DNA from: Rhytidiadelphus loreus
Taxonomy: Eukaryota > Streptophyta > Bryopsida > Hypnales > Hylocomiaceae
Reading direction: 5' to 3'
Length of the DNA: 64,000 nucleotides
Assembly (NCBI GenBank): GCA_947034895.1
Contig: OX344765.1
Coordinates: 19,349,001 to 19,413,000 of the forward strand
The notes under the pieces were generated by a model. It was not told where the DNA came from, did not search any database, and saw only the letters and a program-made list of their open reading frames with translations. Below are positions 14,092-26,800 of this stretch, in pieces; the stretch's first letter is position 1; each line of letters starts with the position of its first letter. The translations under genes and the position numbers were made by a program.

Positions 14092-15283
14092 TTTGCCTTT
14101 TTTTCCAGTGGTTGCGATGAGTAAATCGTAACTAGCACAGTGAAATCCGTCCATCTTTGGCAATCCAAATATGCATAAAAAATGAGCTGACAGTGACAAG
14201 AGACTGAAAATCAAAAGATGTAATTCCGTGTTATTTTGTGTAATACGACTTTGCACAAGATTGAGAAATTTCTTCTTTGGGCAACCAGATAACATTATTC
14301 TGCTCGACTGATTGTTCTCGAGGGCAATAGGAAAGAGATACTATATTCTCAAAATTCAACGAACAGTTTCTTTTAGTTATGAAAATTAGAGGAACTGATT
14401 TTTGTAGTTTTTTTTAGCCTAAGTTGGAAGGAGAGTAGGAAACTGGGGCAGTTGTTTGAATATACATGTCATCTCCAAAAAATCACCTGCAAGTCTAAAT
14501 AACTCCCAAAGACATCCCTTGCTCAATGTTGTGCAATAATTTTACAATGGGAAAGTTATGGTCAAATCTTCAAACATTTTGAGTCAAACAATGCATGATG
14601 AAAATTTATCCAATGATTAAAGAAAGACACTTGTTCAAAATATAGATAGTATATTTTGGTGAATTATCAAAGAAAAATTGTAGAAGATATACTTTATAGC
14701 ACATTTAAGTTTTGCTTAGTATTGATCTCCTAGGTAATTAGGGATTAAGGTCAATAGACCATATATATACCTTAAAAGGATAAATAATCCATATTAGTAT
14801 CAAAAAATGACAAGAATAGTCTTTCTATCATATAGAATGAATAGCTATATGTTTTTGCTTTGACTACCAATAATGTATGGAATATCTTTTTTTTCCAATA
14901 ACAGGTTGACTAAAATGCACATGAAATTTTTCCTAATTTACTATTATTTTGCAAGCCATTTTTTTTTAATCCGATAAATCTAAATATGTGGAATGATTGA
15001 AGGGAACCACAACAGCCCATACCCCCCATAACTTACATTACATCCATTTTATACCCTTTGATGAGAGTAGAGAGGATGTGAAATCAAAGAAAGTGATATG
15101 AAAGAGGTCTAGGTGTCCGTTTCACACTGAGAGACCAGAGGATGTGATATTAGGCAAGTTGATATAGCAGAGGTCTTCGTGCAGACGGCAGAGTTCGCTG
15201 GTCGTGAGTGTTATTGTGCAAGCATGGGCTGTGCACCTGCAGCTCTCGCAAGAGAGCACTCTCGTCCCCTCGCCGTGTAGATC
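14092..15283. other. AT-rich intergenic region
   Basis: No gene seen. The first part is probably the 3' flank of the RING gene. The last ~150 bases before 15284 rise in GC and are likely the promoter and leader of the methyltransferase gene. Confidence 0.5.
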
Positions 15284-15997
15284 TTGAAGCATCCTTGCGC
15301 GTGTCGTGCAGCGATGAAATTCTCGGCGTATCCCGTGGTGGATTTGACAGTGGCCGGCGAGACTTTGCACTTCGAGCAAGACAATGGCTCCATGTACGTC
15401 GGCACCTCCGTGTGGCCTTCTTCCCTCGTCCTCGTGAAATGGGCGGAGCACGTCTTGGATCGCAACTTGCCCTCCGTGTGTCCGTCCCTCGCTTTCGCCG
15501 GGAAGAAAGGGGTGGACTTGGGTACGGGCGTCGGAGTGGCCGGATTAGGGTTAGCTCTCCTGGGCTTGAATTGCACGCTCACGGACATCGCCCCTGTTAT
15601 GCCCGCTCTCAAGCGCAATTTCAAGAAGAACGTGGGGAGCACAACGCTCGCGTCGGCAGGGAAGGCGGGGGTGAAAGCCGGGAAGGCGAAAGTGGCGCAG
15701 TTGTATTGGGGGAATGCAAAACAGATGGAAGCGCTGAAACCTCCGTTCGATTATGTGATTGCGGGCGATGTGGTCTACTTGGAGAATATTGTGCAGCCGT
15801 TGCTGGAGACCATGAGTGCGCTCGCCGGGCCGGAGACGGTGATTATTCTTGGGTACCAAATCCGGCAGCTGGAAGCGCATGAGCTCTTTTGGAGGATGTG
15901 TCCCGAGTATTTTACGGTGGTGAAGGTTCCGAGGGAGGAGTTGCATCCCGAGTATTGTTGGCCGGAGAACGAGGTGTACGTCCTTAAGAAGAAATGA
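15284..15997 (+). CDS. METTL21/FAM86-like protein lysine methyltransferase (Methyltransf_16 family)
   Basis: Single-exon seven-beta-strand SAM-dependent methyltransferase of 237 residues. The SAM-binding motif I reads GVDLGTGVGVAGLGLA. It is followed by the post-I acidic strand LTDIAPVMPALKRN and by FDYVIAGDVVYLENIVQPLL, which corresponds to the D-x-x-Y motif conserved in METTL21-type lysine methyltransferases. Upstream, TSVWPSSLVLVKWAEHVL matches the family's usual W-P-s-g-x-x-L element before motif I. Family members methylate lysines on chaperones, translation factors and other cytosolic proteins; the substrate here is unknown. The likely true start is either the first Met or the internal one at 15314 (MKFSAYPVVDL), where family similarity begins. 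The region is GC-rich compared with its flanks, as expected for coding DNA here. Confidence 0.88.
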   Translation: MKHPCACRAAMKFSAYPVVDLTVAGETLHFEQDNGSMYVGTSVWPSSLVLVKWAEHVLDRNLPSVCPSLAFAGKKGVDLGTGVGVAGLGLALLGLNCTLTDIAPVMPALKRNFKKNVGSTTLASAGKAGVKAGKAKVAQLYWGNAKQMEALKPPFDYVIAGDVVYLENIVQPLLETMSALAGPETVIILGYQIRQLEAHELFWRMCPEYFTVVKVPREELHPEYCWPENEVYVLKKK

Positions 15998-17392
15998 GCC
16001 TTTCGCGGTTTCATGGTTTCATGGTTTAGGGTTTAGGGAAAATCGATTCGGTCCTGGAATTCGGAGTGATATATGGCGGTCCCAAGCAATCGACATGGCT
16101 ATATGACGCTAGTGACTTCCTGATTCCCCCCAGTCTTTGAAAGCTTGGGCCTGCAAGAGAGGAACACTGATTCATGATTTAGGGTTTATTGTGTGCCCTA
16201 ATTCAACCTGGAATTTAGAGTGATTTTTTGCCTTATTGGCAATTGACATGGCTTTAAGCTATATTATGCTGTTGACTGTCTGGTCTCTAGACTTAGAAGC
16301 TTTGGCCTCAAGAGAAGAACATCCATTCGTGTCTTTCCGAGTTAGTATTTAGAAAGAACGGCTCAAAGTGTGTATTATAGATGTAGGGTGAGATGCAACA
16401 GAATTCAGTATGAGCAAGCTGGATTCTGGGCCGGTAACATTTGCCGAACTGGTAACGTTTATTGTAGAATTAGCGTATTCTAGAGTTTTGAGTGAACTTC
16501 CGTTCCCTCAGACGTCGGGAAGAGTGAAGAATATGAATGGTGTTCGAGGTGGAAGCCATGACCTGCGTGAGCTTGCGTTAAGAATGGACCCTATAAATGG
16601 TTGTGAAATGGACAAACGGTAGTTCATAAATTGACCTTCATAGTCATTGAATGAATCAAGGAAAAAAGCATTATTAACTGCAAGAGCCAATCATTCTCTT
16701 TGCTTTCCCATTTTTCTTTAGAAGTTGGAAGTGAATGGTTTATGGAAGACTTAGGGACATAAATAGGGACCTATGACACAACTCCTTTGAAAATTCATAA
16801 GTAATTCAAAAATGCTTCAAAAAATATGAAACCCCTTGTGTTAGATTCCTCTTCAATTTTTCTTTGTCTGAAAAATGAGCTAAAAATATTTTCATTTAAG
16901 AAAATACATGAAAAAGGCGGATCAGTCCTTAGATGAGCCATTTCAGAGCCTCCTACCTTACATGGGTCAATCCTCCCTGGCCCTCAAGGACTGACACGGT
17001 AGGTGTTCTTACTGCGGAAGGTTACTGTAACCCGCGCAGCCAGTGATTTGCATCCTCAAGGACGGACGGATACGCTGTTCTTGCAACACAGCTGGCTAGC
17101 GAAAAACGAGGATGGCTAGCGAAAAACGAGGACTGGTGGGAACCCGACTCTCGCCGTTTGACGTCGCACAGGCCCTCACGGGAGCTCTATGTCGCGGGTC
17201 TATTGAATTGATCAATGGATTGATCAGTCCCGAATGCTCACTGAGCCCGCCTGCGTGGCCCGATTGCCCACTTCCATTTCCGCTTTCCGATTCTCAAATT
17301 ACCGTACTGTGATTGCAGCCGTCCACTACAGTTGCTACAGAGTACGTGATCCTACAGTAGGCAACTCTTCGTGAGAGTGAGAGTGTATCGAG
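15998..17392. other. Intergenic region between methyltransferase and acyltransferase genes
   Basis: Contains the methyltransferase 3' flank, including TTTAGGGTTTAGGG near 16025. The part from about 17040 is GC-richer and is probably the promoter of the downstream BAHD gene. No supported coding region was found. Confidence 0.5.
17093..17132. repeat. Perfect tandem duplication of a 20-bp unit
   Basis: The unit containing GGCTAGCGAAAAACGAGGA occurs twice in direct tandem (17093-17112 and 17113-17132) with no differences seen. It lies about 370-410 bp upstream of the BAHD start codon, so it could double a regulatory site, but nothing in the sequence proves this. Confidence 0.9.
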
Positions 17393-17393
17393 A

Positions 17394-17477
17394 GTGGGTT
17401 TCCCACTTCTGAACTGACAATTCTACTTCTGGGGTAGAGTTTTGAGTTCAACGAACTCATTGAAGTGGGAAACCCAC
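17394..17477. promoter_or_regulatory. Hairpin in the presumed 5' leader of the BAHD gene
   Basis: Two 16-base arms, GTGGGTTTCCCACTTC (17394-17409) and GAAGTGGGAAACCCAC (17462-17477), are perfect reverse complements separated by 52 bases. The second arm ends 25 bases before the ATG at 17503. If transcribed, the leader would fold into a stable stem next to the start codon. It could instead be a small decayed foldback element. Confidence 0.7.
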
Positions 17478-17502
17478 CAACTTTGCGAGGTTTGTAGCTC
17501 TC

Positions 17503-19182
17503 ATGGGGGAAGAGACAGAGCGTGACAGCACTCTGGACAGCACTCTTTACTTGAAAGAAGACAGGCTCAAGGGACGGAAACCGGAGAACCTTCACACGAG
17601 CTTCATCAAGCCTTCCTGCGCAACTCCCATTGCGAAAGAATGTCTGCTTTTGTGTCACTTGGACTTCCTGTGGATGGCATACTACACTCCCTGGCTATGC
17701 ATTTTCACCGTGGACCAAGTTCGTAAATTCGGCACGGCCTCTACCGTTGTGCAGCACTTGAAAGATTCCCTGGCGGAGACGCTGGTGTTGTTCTATCCCC
17801 TGGCTGGAAGAGTGGTGACTCGTGATGGACCTTGTCGGATTCACTGCAACGACGCCGGAGCTGTGTTCACGGAAGCGAGCGTGGATTTGAATATTGAGGA
17901 CCTCGGGAGGGAGGATTTTCAGCCTGTGCCGTTGTTGTCAGGACTCGCTGCTGCGGGGCTTGAGAACTACCCTGTTTTGCCTGAGATTGCCACTGGCCTT
18001 CCGGCTCTCATTCTCCAGGTAACCATTTAAGGTTTAGGGTTCCATGATGTGACATTTCTTTAGTACAAGCAAGCTGCCACTAGCCAGGTAACACTTCAGG
18101 ATCCATGATGTGACGTTTCTTCATTAGATGCAAGACGTTTATGGTTGCTTGGAGCTTAAAGACTAGAATCCTAATTTCTACTCTACAATTTCTCTCCCAT
18201 TGTTTGCAACATCAGTGTCGTGAGGATAACCGAGAGCATTGTTATGTAGGTAACGCACTTCAAGTGTGGGGGTATCACTTTAGCAGCCAATTGGTCCCAC
18301 GCAGTAGCTGATGGACGGTCCGGTTTCCACTTCATGAAATCGTGGTCCGAGATTGCACGAGGACTACCAGTGTCACTCCTGCCAGATCACCGACGAGAGC
18401 TTGTGAAGCCACGAGATCCTCTTGTCCCAGGCGACATCGCCGACGGAGTAGCCTTTTCACCAGGTGCTCGCATTGCCGCGTCTCAGCAGCCAAACCTCTC
18501 CTCCACAGCAACTCGACCGGAAGCTAAACCGAATTCCAATGCCAAACCGAAGCCAAAGGAAATCACCACGCAGGTAGTAGAGTTCACAAAGGACGAGATT
18601 ACGCTCCTTCGAAACCCTAACCCTCATCTCACCAGAGCCGACTGCCTCTCGACCCATCTGTGGCGCACAGTAGTCCGAGCTCGAAAGCTTTCCAGCAACG
18701 CACGGGTGCGGCTGTGGGTGATGATCGAAGGCCGGAAGAAGTGCTCCTTGCCAGACGGCTACTTCGGCAACGTCACGGGCATGACGCCCACCATTACAAC
18801 TGTGAATGAACTTCTCAATAAGCCCAGTGGATCCACCGCGAACTTGATTCATGATGCGATTGCATCTGTGTCAGGAGAGTGGTTCCAGGGCATGGTGGAT
18901 TATTTTGCGTCGGTAAAAGAAGGGGAGAGCTTGTTTGCGCCGAAGCCGCTGGGCCTGGGTTCGGAATGCGGGGTTTCGTACCTCGTGCGGTTCCCGTTTT
19001 ACGAACTGGACTTCGGGTTTGGACTTCCGGGGCTCTCGACGAGGAACACCATGGGTGCGTGGGATGGGCTGGTGTTTATTGTGCCGAGCTCTCGTGGCGA
19101 AGGGCACATGGTGGCGATGGCAAACTTGGAGCCGGCTACTGCGAGCAACTTCGCCGATATGGCGCATGACCTTCGGGATTAA
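17503..19182 (+). CDS. BAHD-family acyl-CoA-dependent acyltransferase (hydroxycinnamoyltransferase-like)
   Basis: Transfers an acyl group from acyl-CoA to a hydroxyl or amine of a specialised metabolite, in the cytosol. Exon 1 is 17503-18018 and exon 2 is 18250-19182. The junction CCAG/GTAACC to TATGTAG/GTAACG keeps phase 0 and gives 482 residues. The catalytic HxxxD motif is HAVAD, within WSHAVADGRSGFHFMKSW just after the intron. The structural DFGWG motif appears as DFGFG near the C-terminus (LDFGFGLPG), a known variant. Other family marks are FYPLAGRVV and HLTRADCLSTHLWR. The single intron lies just before the HxxxD region, a common BAHD intron position. The N-terminus has about 30 residues before the expected start of similarity (LHTSFIKPS), so a later start is possible. 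The closest function by general look is HCT-like, but donor and acceptor cannot be told from sequence. Confidence 0.92.
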
Positions 19183-21299
19183 TGTCGGAGAACTGAGTGG
19201 GTTTGGGGTGGGATTGAGGTGAAATTGATCATATCAGTCTAGTGATCTGGCGCAACCAAGGAAAATCCCCTGATTACAATGATCAAATTTTTATTGATTC
19301 TTGTTAGCAATTGAAAGGAGAATCCAATGTTCGCAATGTGCGGTACAAGGTAAAGGGTTATATTACGTGTTGCTAATCCTCTGTTTCTGAAGGCCCTAGT
19401 TTTGATTTGGCATTCACTACTTGTGCCACACTTGATTTCCCAATCCTCACATGAAATAACATACCATTCTGTGGCCTTGCAGTTTCTCACTTTCATTCTG
19501 TTGCCACATAACTCAGGAACTCAAAGGGTATGCGCTGAGGGCAAGTGAGACCAGGACATATATACTACACAATTCCCCTGTGCTCTCACTTCCCCCTGGA
19601 GACTCATTTACACGGCGTTAGTGGAAGTGGACGCGATTCGTCCACTGTAAATGAAGACCCAACAACATATTCTTTTTCATTTACAATGGAAGCAAGTTCG
19701 CTCACGCATCTACTCGCACCTACATTCATGGCGATAAGAGGGGCGCTTGTATTCGTAAAGAATTTGCTCACTTACACCCCATGTAAACAGCCCTTCAATC
19801 AGATTGAGATCAAGGGGGAATGCTGATTGATTTTTAATACACAAATAGGGGCAGTGACATAATGTTCTTGTGTTTAGTTCCTGTCCAAGTTTTGAAGCAA
19901 TTGTGTCAATCTTTGGGGCTAATTAATAAGAAGATTGTTCAATGTGAGGTTTTTCATCAGTCAAAATGTAGTCTGCACATCTCAAGCTGCAATAAAAATA
20001 TCGTGGCATTGTTTTCTCGGATAGCCCTCTCGAAAGTTATCGAGTCCATAAGTGACATCTTTGAGCGCTTGCTTATATCGATGGATTGGAGCTGTGGGGT
20101 GCACAAGTTGAATGAGCTTCATTAGAGCACACAATTGGAGAACTATTTTGCAACCTCTTTCTCTCTCTTAGATCTTCAAAGTGTGTCTATGATTCAGCTT
20201 TCACATAGATTGTGAAAGAGGCAGTTACTACCTCTTTTCAGTGCATTGTGACACATTGAGCTTAAAAAAAATTAAAAAAATCAGATTTATTTATTTTTTC
20301 ATTTACCCCCACCCCCAAATGAGTTATCAGTGAGTTAAAGAAAATTACAAAAATTAATTAATTAAAAAATATTTTTCAACTACCCCCAATCCCACCTTTT
20401 TGTAATTTTGAGGTGGGATAGGGCTGGCATTTGGTATGGAATATGTCCCATATCCAAATCCATATCCATAGCTATGTATGTATTCCTATCCATATCCCAA
20501 ATTGTTTTTTTGAGATCAACAGCATTGGAAGGGAGGGGGATTTTTTTGGTAGAAATTGACAGCTCTAAATTTTTGGAGGAGGGGGGAGGAAATGCATTTG
20601 GAAACAACAATGATTGCTTCTTTTCCATGCATTGTGTTCTTTACAGTTGTAGCAGTTGTAAGGTAAACCTATGATAGGCAGATTACCTAGTTTGCCTTGT
20701 TGACATATTTGAAATTTTGAATTTTTTTTTTCATATAAAGGCAAACATGAAAAATTGGTAGAACAATTGAAATTTTATTTTTTTGACAAAGTATGAATTT
20801 GTTACAAATTTTTGAAGTGAACTGGACAAATGGCTCAAAACAGTCTCTAGACTATCCCAAAACCATCAAAAACTATACCCATGGTGGTCATCAAACCACC
20901 CAATGTAGTTACAATATTTCCTAACATGGTTGAAATATTTTCTAACATGGACATGACATAAAGGAATAAAAAAAGTTAGTTCATATAATGAATTACACTA
21001 GAAAGGGACGAGTTCCTAAAACAGTCTCTAACATCTCCATCACCATCATACAAAACATTGATTTCAGCCATCAACCTACCTAATGAAGTTTTGCTTACAT
21101 TAATTAGAAAAAACCTGGCACAGATTGATGGAAAATTGTAATGGGTCATCTTATAGATGTTTGTATTAGGCACTTGGCTTGTCATAGGCTAGTTTACCTT
21201 ATATGAATACTCACCTCTAAGTTAACTGCACCTAAAATTGTCCCCATAAGAATTTGAGTATAGTGCGGCCTATTATTACATAACATTACATGGCATTCA
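19183..21299. other. Intergenic region
   Basis: No gene recognised. The first ~300 bases are the acyltransferase 3' flank. The rest is AT-rich with homopolymer runs and only short, featureless open frames. Confidence 0.5.
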
Positions 21300-21525
21300 G
21301 CCTTGGGGAGGGCCATTTCAAGCTGGTTCCCGCTGGAACCAGCCTATGCTGCCAGAAAAAAAAAAGTATTAAAAAAATTAAAAAATATATATTTTAAAAA
21401 TATTATTTTAATAATTGCTAATGTGGTCGTCTCTTGACTACATCAATATCCTATGTGGCAAAGTTCCCAGCGTTTGGAAATGCATGGGAACTCGCAGCCT
21501 CTACTTCACCAGAATCCCATCAAAT
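21300..21525. mobile_element. Degenerate MITE (family A, copy 1)
   Basis: Shares with the copies at 22058 and 30085 a GAGGGCC(A/G)TTTCA block near one end. It also has a GTGGTCGTCTC/GACTACAT block in the middle, GGGAACTCGCAGCC near the other end, and a terminal GATGGGATTCT (read on the minus strand). There are no coding frames. The borders are approximate because the left end has decayed. Confidence 0.5.
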
Positions 21526-22057
21526 GCATTCTTAATCCTTTGTTGAATGACCCCTGTAACATTGTAGAGAACCCCAAGTATCAAGGAGAGAATGAGAGGA
21601 CATGATCAAAGGTTTGAGGCTCACCAAACAATGAATAACTTCTTTATGTCAACCTTTATTCTTGGGGTTTCTATAGTAATTTGAAACATGAAATCATTAG
21701 TGTAGAATGTTATGTAAATTGTCTAATGTTTTCGTTTGGTCTTATTAGGAGTCAAAAGGAGATTCTAGATTCTCTTCTCATGCATTTTTTGAACTCCACA
21801 TGAAAAAAAATTCCCAAGACCTGGTCACTAAGTGTACAAAAAAAATTGACCATGGGTGCTTATGAATAAAAGCTATACATTTTAGTCAAGAATTTGAAAG
21901 GGTGGTTTTGCAAACATGTCACAATTAGGTGCAACTACCTTAAAGTGCCTTTGCATACATTCCATTCCTTTGGAATTTCATTATGAGTTTGTCATTCTTG
22001 TGGAGATTGAAGCTTGGAGCTCAAACGAATATGCGTTCCTTTGGTAAATAAAATCAT

Positions 22058-22400
22058 TAGATGGGATTTGGCCCATCTAGAGGGTCATGAGTTCCCGATT
22101 GCAGGGAACGTGCTAAGCTGTGCTAGCGTAGCAGTCTGACGTGGCCAAACAACTGCCACGTCATTGGGAAAAAAAAATTACTTTCATTTTTTCATTTCAA
22201 AAGCAAATTTATTTATTTATTTTTGGTAATACAACACCCGACGCTCCCTCGCTGTATTGGGAACAAATTCAAGAACGGGCCTGAAACAGCCCTCCAGTGC
22301 AGCTGAAAAATATCTAATGGTACAGTACAGTAAGTTTACAGTAATTGCTGCTTGGTTTGCATTGCAGGGTGTTTTTGGCTGGCTTCCAAGTCCCATCTAG
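22058..22400. mobile_element. MITE with TTAGATGGGATTTGG terminal inverted repeats (family A, copy 2)
   Basis: The left end reads TTAGATGGGATTTGG and the right end, on the opposite strand, reads CTAGATGGGACTTGG. Sub-terminal GAGGGCTGTTTCAGGC (minus) matches the copy at 30.1 kb. Inside are ACGTGGCCAA and CTGCCACGT, a small inverted pair. It is non-coding and about 340 bp, in the usual size range of a MITE. Confidence 0.6.
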
Positions 22401-23400
22401 ACCTGTTTCCAGCTACAGACGAGATGAGCCTCGCTGTCAACTGCCTGCGTCATTGCTTAAACATTAATTTTCATGCCTACCTTTTCACTGATACAATTCT
22501 TCAGCGTGCAAGAAATATTCACCGTCACGCTCACCTTTTGTTTCTGATACTAAAATAATTGATTATAATCTCGACAACTCAAGTAGCCAAACAATTCTAG
22601 AATTCATATTGCGTGCTCCCCCGAGATGTACACATGATGTACACAAGAAACTGAACTATGCATTTAGTTTGTGGAAACGTTTGTGCAAGCCAGCGGTAAA
22701 TCCCTGGTATGTATGATTACTATCGCTGATAGAGCAGGAAGAGTAACGGCTTCAGCCCTAAGATCAGAGTGAATGAGGAATCTATTGGGCGTACGTAGCC
22801 CCACTAACTATGCCATATGGACGAGAAGATAGTGTGTGCTACCCCCGGTGCCTCCTACAGAAAGCAAGCTTTACAACGTAACTAACACGAACATTTACAT
22901 ATCCCAATGTCATTGATCTGTATCTGAGAGATCAAACTACTTCAGGAACTTTTAGCCATCATAAGGAAGTCTTTCCCATTGACTCATGGGGAGGTCTCCC
23001 AATGGTCCAAGGGAGATTCTCATTATAGATTCCTGAAGACGGTGGTTTACACTTCTTTTCTTGTCTTGGTCGAGTACAATGAACGGGGAGATCCGGCGGC
23101 TAGTGTAAAATCAGCCGAATGAAATCAAATCAGTAAATTACCGTCTTAATTTCAATGTTTCAGGTCGTATAACCGAACGGAAAACTAGGAGTACAGGAAA
23201 TGAACCTTTTAGGAAAGAGAAATTACGGTTTTTATCCTTCTTCCACCAAGAACAACCAGATATTAACTGTTCTACACAAGCTCCCACCGGTTCTTAGCTA
23301 GTAGCCCAAGGGGACAACTAGCATTAAATTCAAAGAATTCAAGAATGTTCAACAACTATCTCACATAGCTTCAATAATTGCAAGTGCTAGAAAGATGAGA
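22401..23400. other. Intergenic region
   Basis: No gene recognised. A short frame runs into it from 22352, but it overlaps the MITE end and has no known motif. Confidence 0.4.
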
Positions 23401-23404
23401 AGAT

Positions 23405-23463
23405 AAGTTCTTTATACAAGTGGGGTGGTAGAAGGTAAAACAAGCCATGTGGGATATGTAAAT
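23405..23463. mobile_element. Solo arm of foldback family B
   Basis: About 59 bases, with GTTCTTTATACAAGTGGGGT followed by GGTAGAAGGTAAAACAAGCC, are closely similar to one arm of the complete foldback element at 55953-56086. The matching second arm was not found next to it, so this is probably a broken copy. Confidence 0.6.
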
Positions 23464-23497
23464 TAGAATTAGTATGATATCAATCACTCATAGTTAA

Positions 23498-23894
23498 GTC
23501 AAAAGTAGGAATTGTGTTTAAAGTCGACTTTCAGACCTCATTTAGGCATAGTAGAATAACTTTTTTCAAAAATCTTTGAATTAACTTAATGTGAAGAATC
23601 AAGATAAACTTCATTTCCAAAAATCCGTTTGAAATTTTAAGCTTCCAATCAATAGTTATGGACAAAGTTCAAAGAAGGGTTGAAAGGAACATTTCTTTGA
23701 CATTTTCAAACATCCTCTCTGAATTTTGTCCATAACTCTTTTTTGGAGGCTCAAAATCACAAATGGATTTTTGGAGATGAAACTTGGCTTGATTTTACAA
23801 ATTTTCTCAGTTCAAAGTTTTTTGAAAAAAGTTATTCTACTATCCCCAAATGAGGTTTAAAGTTATGCTTTAATCACTATTCCTGCTTTTTGAC
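23498..23894. mobile_element. Long foldback element, about 400 bp
   Basis: The outer parts are inverted copies. The left arm has GTCAAAAGTAGGA and CCTCATTT followed by ATAGTAGAATAACTTTTTTC; the right arm has these in reverse complement with few changes. Similarity continues inward through CAAATTTTCT/AAATCCGTTTG-type blocks and a TAGTTATGGACAAA/TTTGTCCATAACT pair near the centre. Nearly the whole length is thus one large imperfect hairpin. No coding frame. Confidence 0.75.
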
Positions 23895-26800
23895 AATGAG
23901 CATTCAAGTTCTCATTTTCAAATTGTCATATCCTTTGAGGATTTATGACGTAGAATGGATTTCATTATAAAAACAACCTCTTTACTCTTCATTCTCACTA
24001 AATGTCAATGAAATAATTCCTTAATCTTGCCATCAAAAAAATTCTTGAGGGTAAATGATCAAATGATAGATATATATATTCGACTCAATGGATTATTATT
24101 TGATTTTGGATTTTTTTGACAAACCATCTTTACATTTATTTGTAGATTTACTTATTTGGTCCTAAAATTAGCAAAAAAAACTCAACACTTTTTAATATTA
24201 ATTTAAGCCGAACCTACTATCCATGTATGGTAGTATGTAAATGTATTGCCTTCAACTTAGTATTTGACCTAAGTTGTATTTTATTTGTTGGTTTTTTAAC
24301 CGATTGCTTTTACAAACTTAAGGAAAATGACCGAAATGCTAAATAAAAATTGGGTTTTCGACCGAACTAAATGACTTCACTTAGGCAACAACCGAATGAC
24401 CATGGAAAAAAACCGAATGACATGTGAAAAGAACGGCAAAAAGCTGAATTATCCCATAAACTCCCCGTTCACTGGTCGAGTATTTCCTTTATAAATCTCG
24501 TTGATCTTATAAATTTCGCATGCTGTTATTTAACTACGGGATACATTTCCAAGATTGATTGGTCCTATGTTGGGTCGGGTCACAGTCGTGGTCTTCACCA
24601 AAATAAACGCTGTATTCAAGGTTCACCGCACCTTGCCAACATTCCGAAACGAGAGTCCAAAAAAGGATCATTCACATTCTTCTGTGCTCACTACTCCAAT
24701 CTGCTCTTGTTCTTATTCTCATTTCAATGATTCCTTTGTAAATTCTGTCAGTTCACATGGGAATGCGTACGTAATGAATTAGGCCTTGCTTTGGGTGCAG
24801 GCGCAGTCTGTACAAGAAGATCAACGACCACTTTCTATGGGATATGCCCAAGTTTCTCACTGCACCTGGCAGCGCGTTTATTTATTAGTAATACATTGGG
24901 CGTGCAAGCAACACTATTTCTTTTTAATAGACTGTCAGGAATATTTACATTTACCCCTCAAGGATCATGGAACATTTTAGGCAGAAATTGTCAAAAATTG
25001 ACACTTTCTGGGGAAATGAGAATTCTTTTTTAAAGTTTGATTTTGAGATTCAACCATCCAAAATTGTAGTAGGTTATTGTGGGAATGTGTGGGAAAAATT
25101 TCAGAAACATTGATTGCACAAGTTGTAAGATTATAACATTTGAAGTTAGAAGAAAAAGTTCTTTCCTTTCAATCAAGGTCATCAAACTTGAACTCGGCTT
25201 CTATCTAGAGTGAGATCTTTGCACTACACATGGCTTGTTTTTTTACATTTTCATCATGTATCATGTTAGTTACATACTTGCCAAATTTTAGAAGTAAAGA
25301 AGTTTTGCACATGTTACTTGAAGATGCTTAGGTTGCACCAAAATTTCATGGCAACATAACTTTTGATACAAGCACCTGATTTGGAAAAAAAAAATTACAT
25401 TCCCATGAAGGGAATACATGTTCACACTTTGTGTCAAAATTTTGTAAACATTTGACCTAAATTGACTTTGTACACAACTATCCAAGATTTTTTTGAATAT
25501 GTTGAATGGTCACTTGAATGGTCTCATTCTTGAAACTTGGTCCATTTAGGGGTTAATTGTTTGTTAATTTGACTAACAATCTAATTTACTAGAATGTGTT
25601 TTCTGATAAGGTGGGCACCCCCCAAATTGTATCCTATCTAAAACTTCCATCATCACTCTATGTACATCTACAAAATCAATATGTAGTGTACCTAATTATG
25701 TGGAAGAAACAAATTTTAGAACATCTACGAAAAATAAACTTTGACTCTTCATAACTTTTGCATACAATATCCAAATATCGTGGTCTTTGGTGTGTTGGAA
25801 CCTCCTTTCACTTGCCAACAAGAAAATATGAAAATTGACCAATGTAATAATAGAAACTATGGCACAGTAGCCAAAAGTGGCAGTTTGCGGGTGGCCACCT
25901 GAGATAAATGTGTCAACGATGGTGGCAGAGTGAGACTGAGATTTGTGAAATAAGTCACCACTTTGCCCACCTTAAAATGGTGAAATTAACTCTGACAATT
26001 AAGCATACAACGATCAAGGACTTTTGAAAACCGTCTTCATTTCGAGCCTTCCTTCCTTGAAGCTTATATACCATGGCTACTGTGGAGTCCACCATTCCTG
26101 TCAACTATCAATAAATTCATCAACTATAATTCCTTGCTAAAATTATATCAATGAATCCATCTCTTAAGCAGTTTTGAATAATGCTAAGTTAACCCCCACG
26201 AGGAGTTCTCTTGTTCAGGTTTGCGGTTTTGTCGAACATTTCCAAATCCAGTCTATCCCGCACGATTCTAAGCCTCCGAATCTCCTCCCAAATCGCACAA
26301 GTTGTGAACTCTAGTACCATTTAAGGATCCTAGCTAGAACACTTTTAAGAAAAAGTCTAAGTTATACTACCGTATAATTTGTGTCTTCAATCTAGATGTT
26401 CGATTCTTCAGGTAAGTAATAAAACAAAACTCTTTCGCAGTTGCTGATCGATCTCCTTTCAATTTTTCATAGTTTCTATGTATGAAGCTAAGCACGCATT
26501 CAAGCTGCAGGTTAAACGCTTGGAGTTTGATTCGTGGGCAAGCTGTAGCACAAGGGACTCACAAGTCTGTGGGAAAAAGGAGGAGAATTCCCGGTGTTTC
26601 TTTTTGTTCTAAAGGGAACATCAGGAATTTTTTCTTACACTGAAAAGCTTGAGACTCAAAGGGAAACTACACTACTACACCAGTACACCAGGAAAGAAAA
26701 CCCACCGGAAACTCGTAGGGAAACTTTGTTGTTAGTAGTGTAATGAAAGTAAGAAAGAAAAATTGTTTTATGTATGTATGAATGAAATTGAAATCTTGGA

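Noticed and set aside
25609..25973. Possible MITE with AAGGTGGGCA / TGCCCACCTT ends
   Set aside because: Only 10 bp of terminal match and no second copy or target duplication seen.
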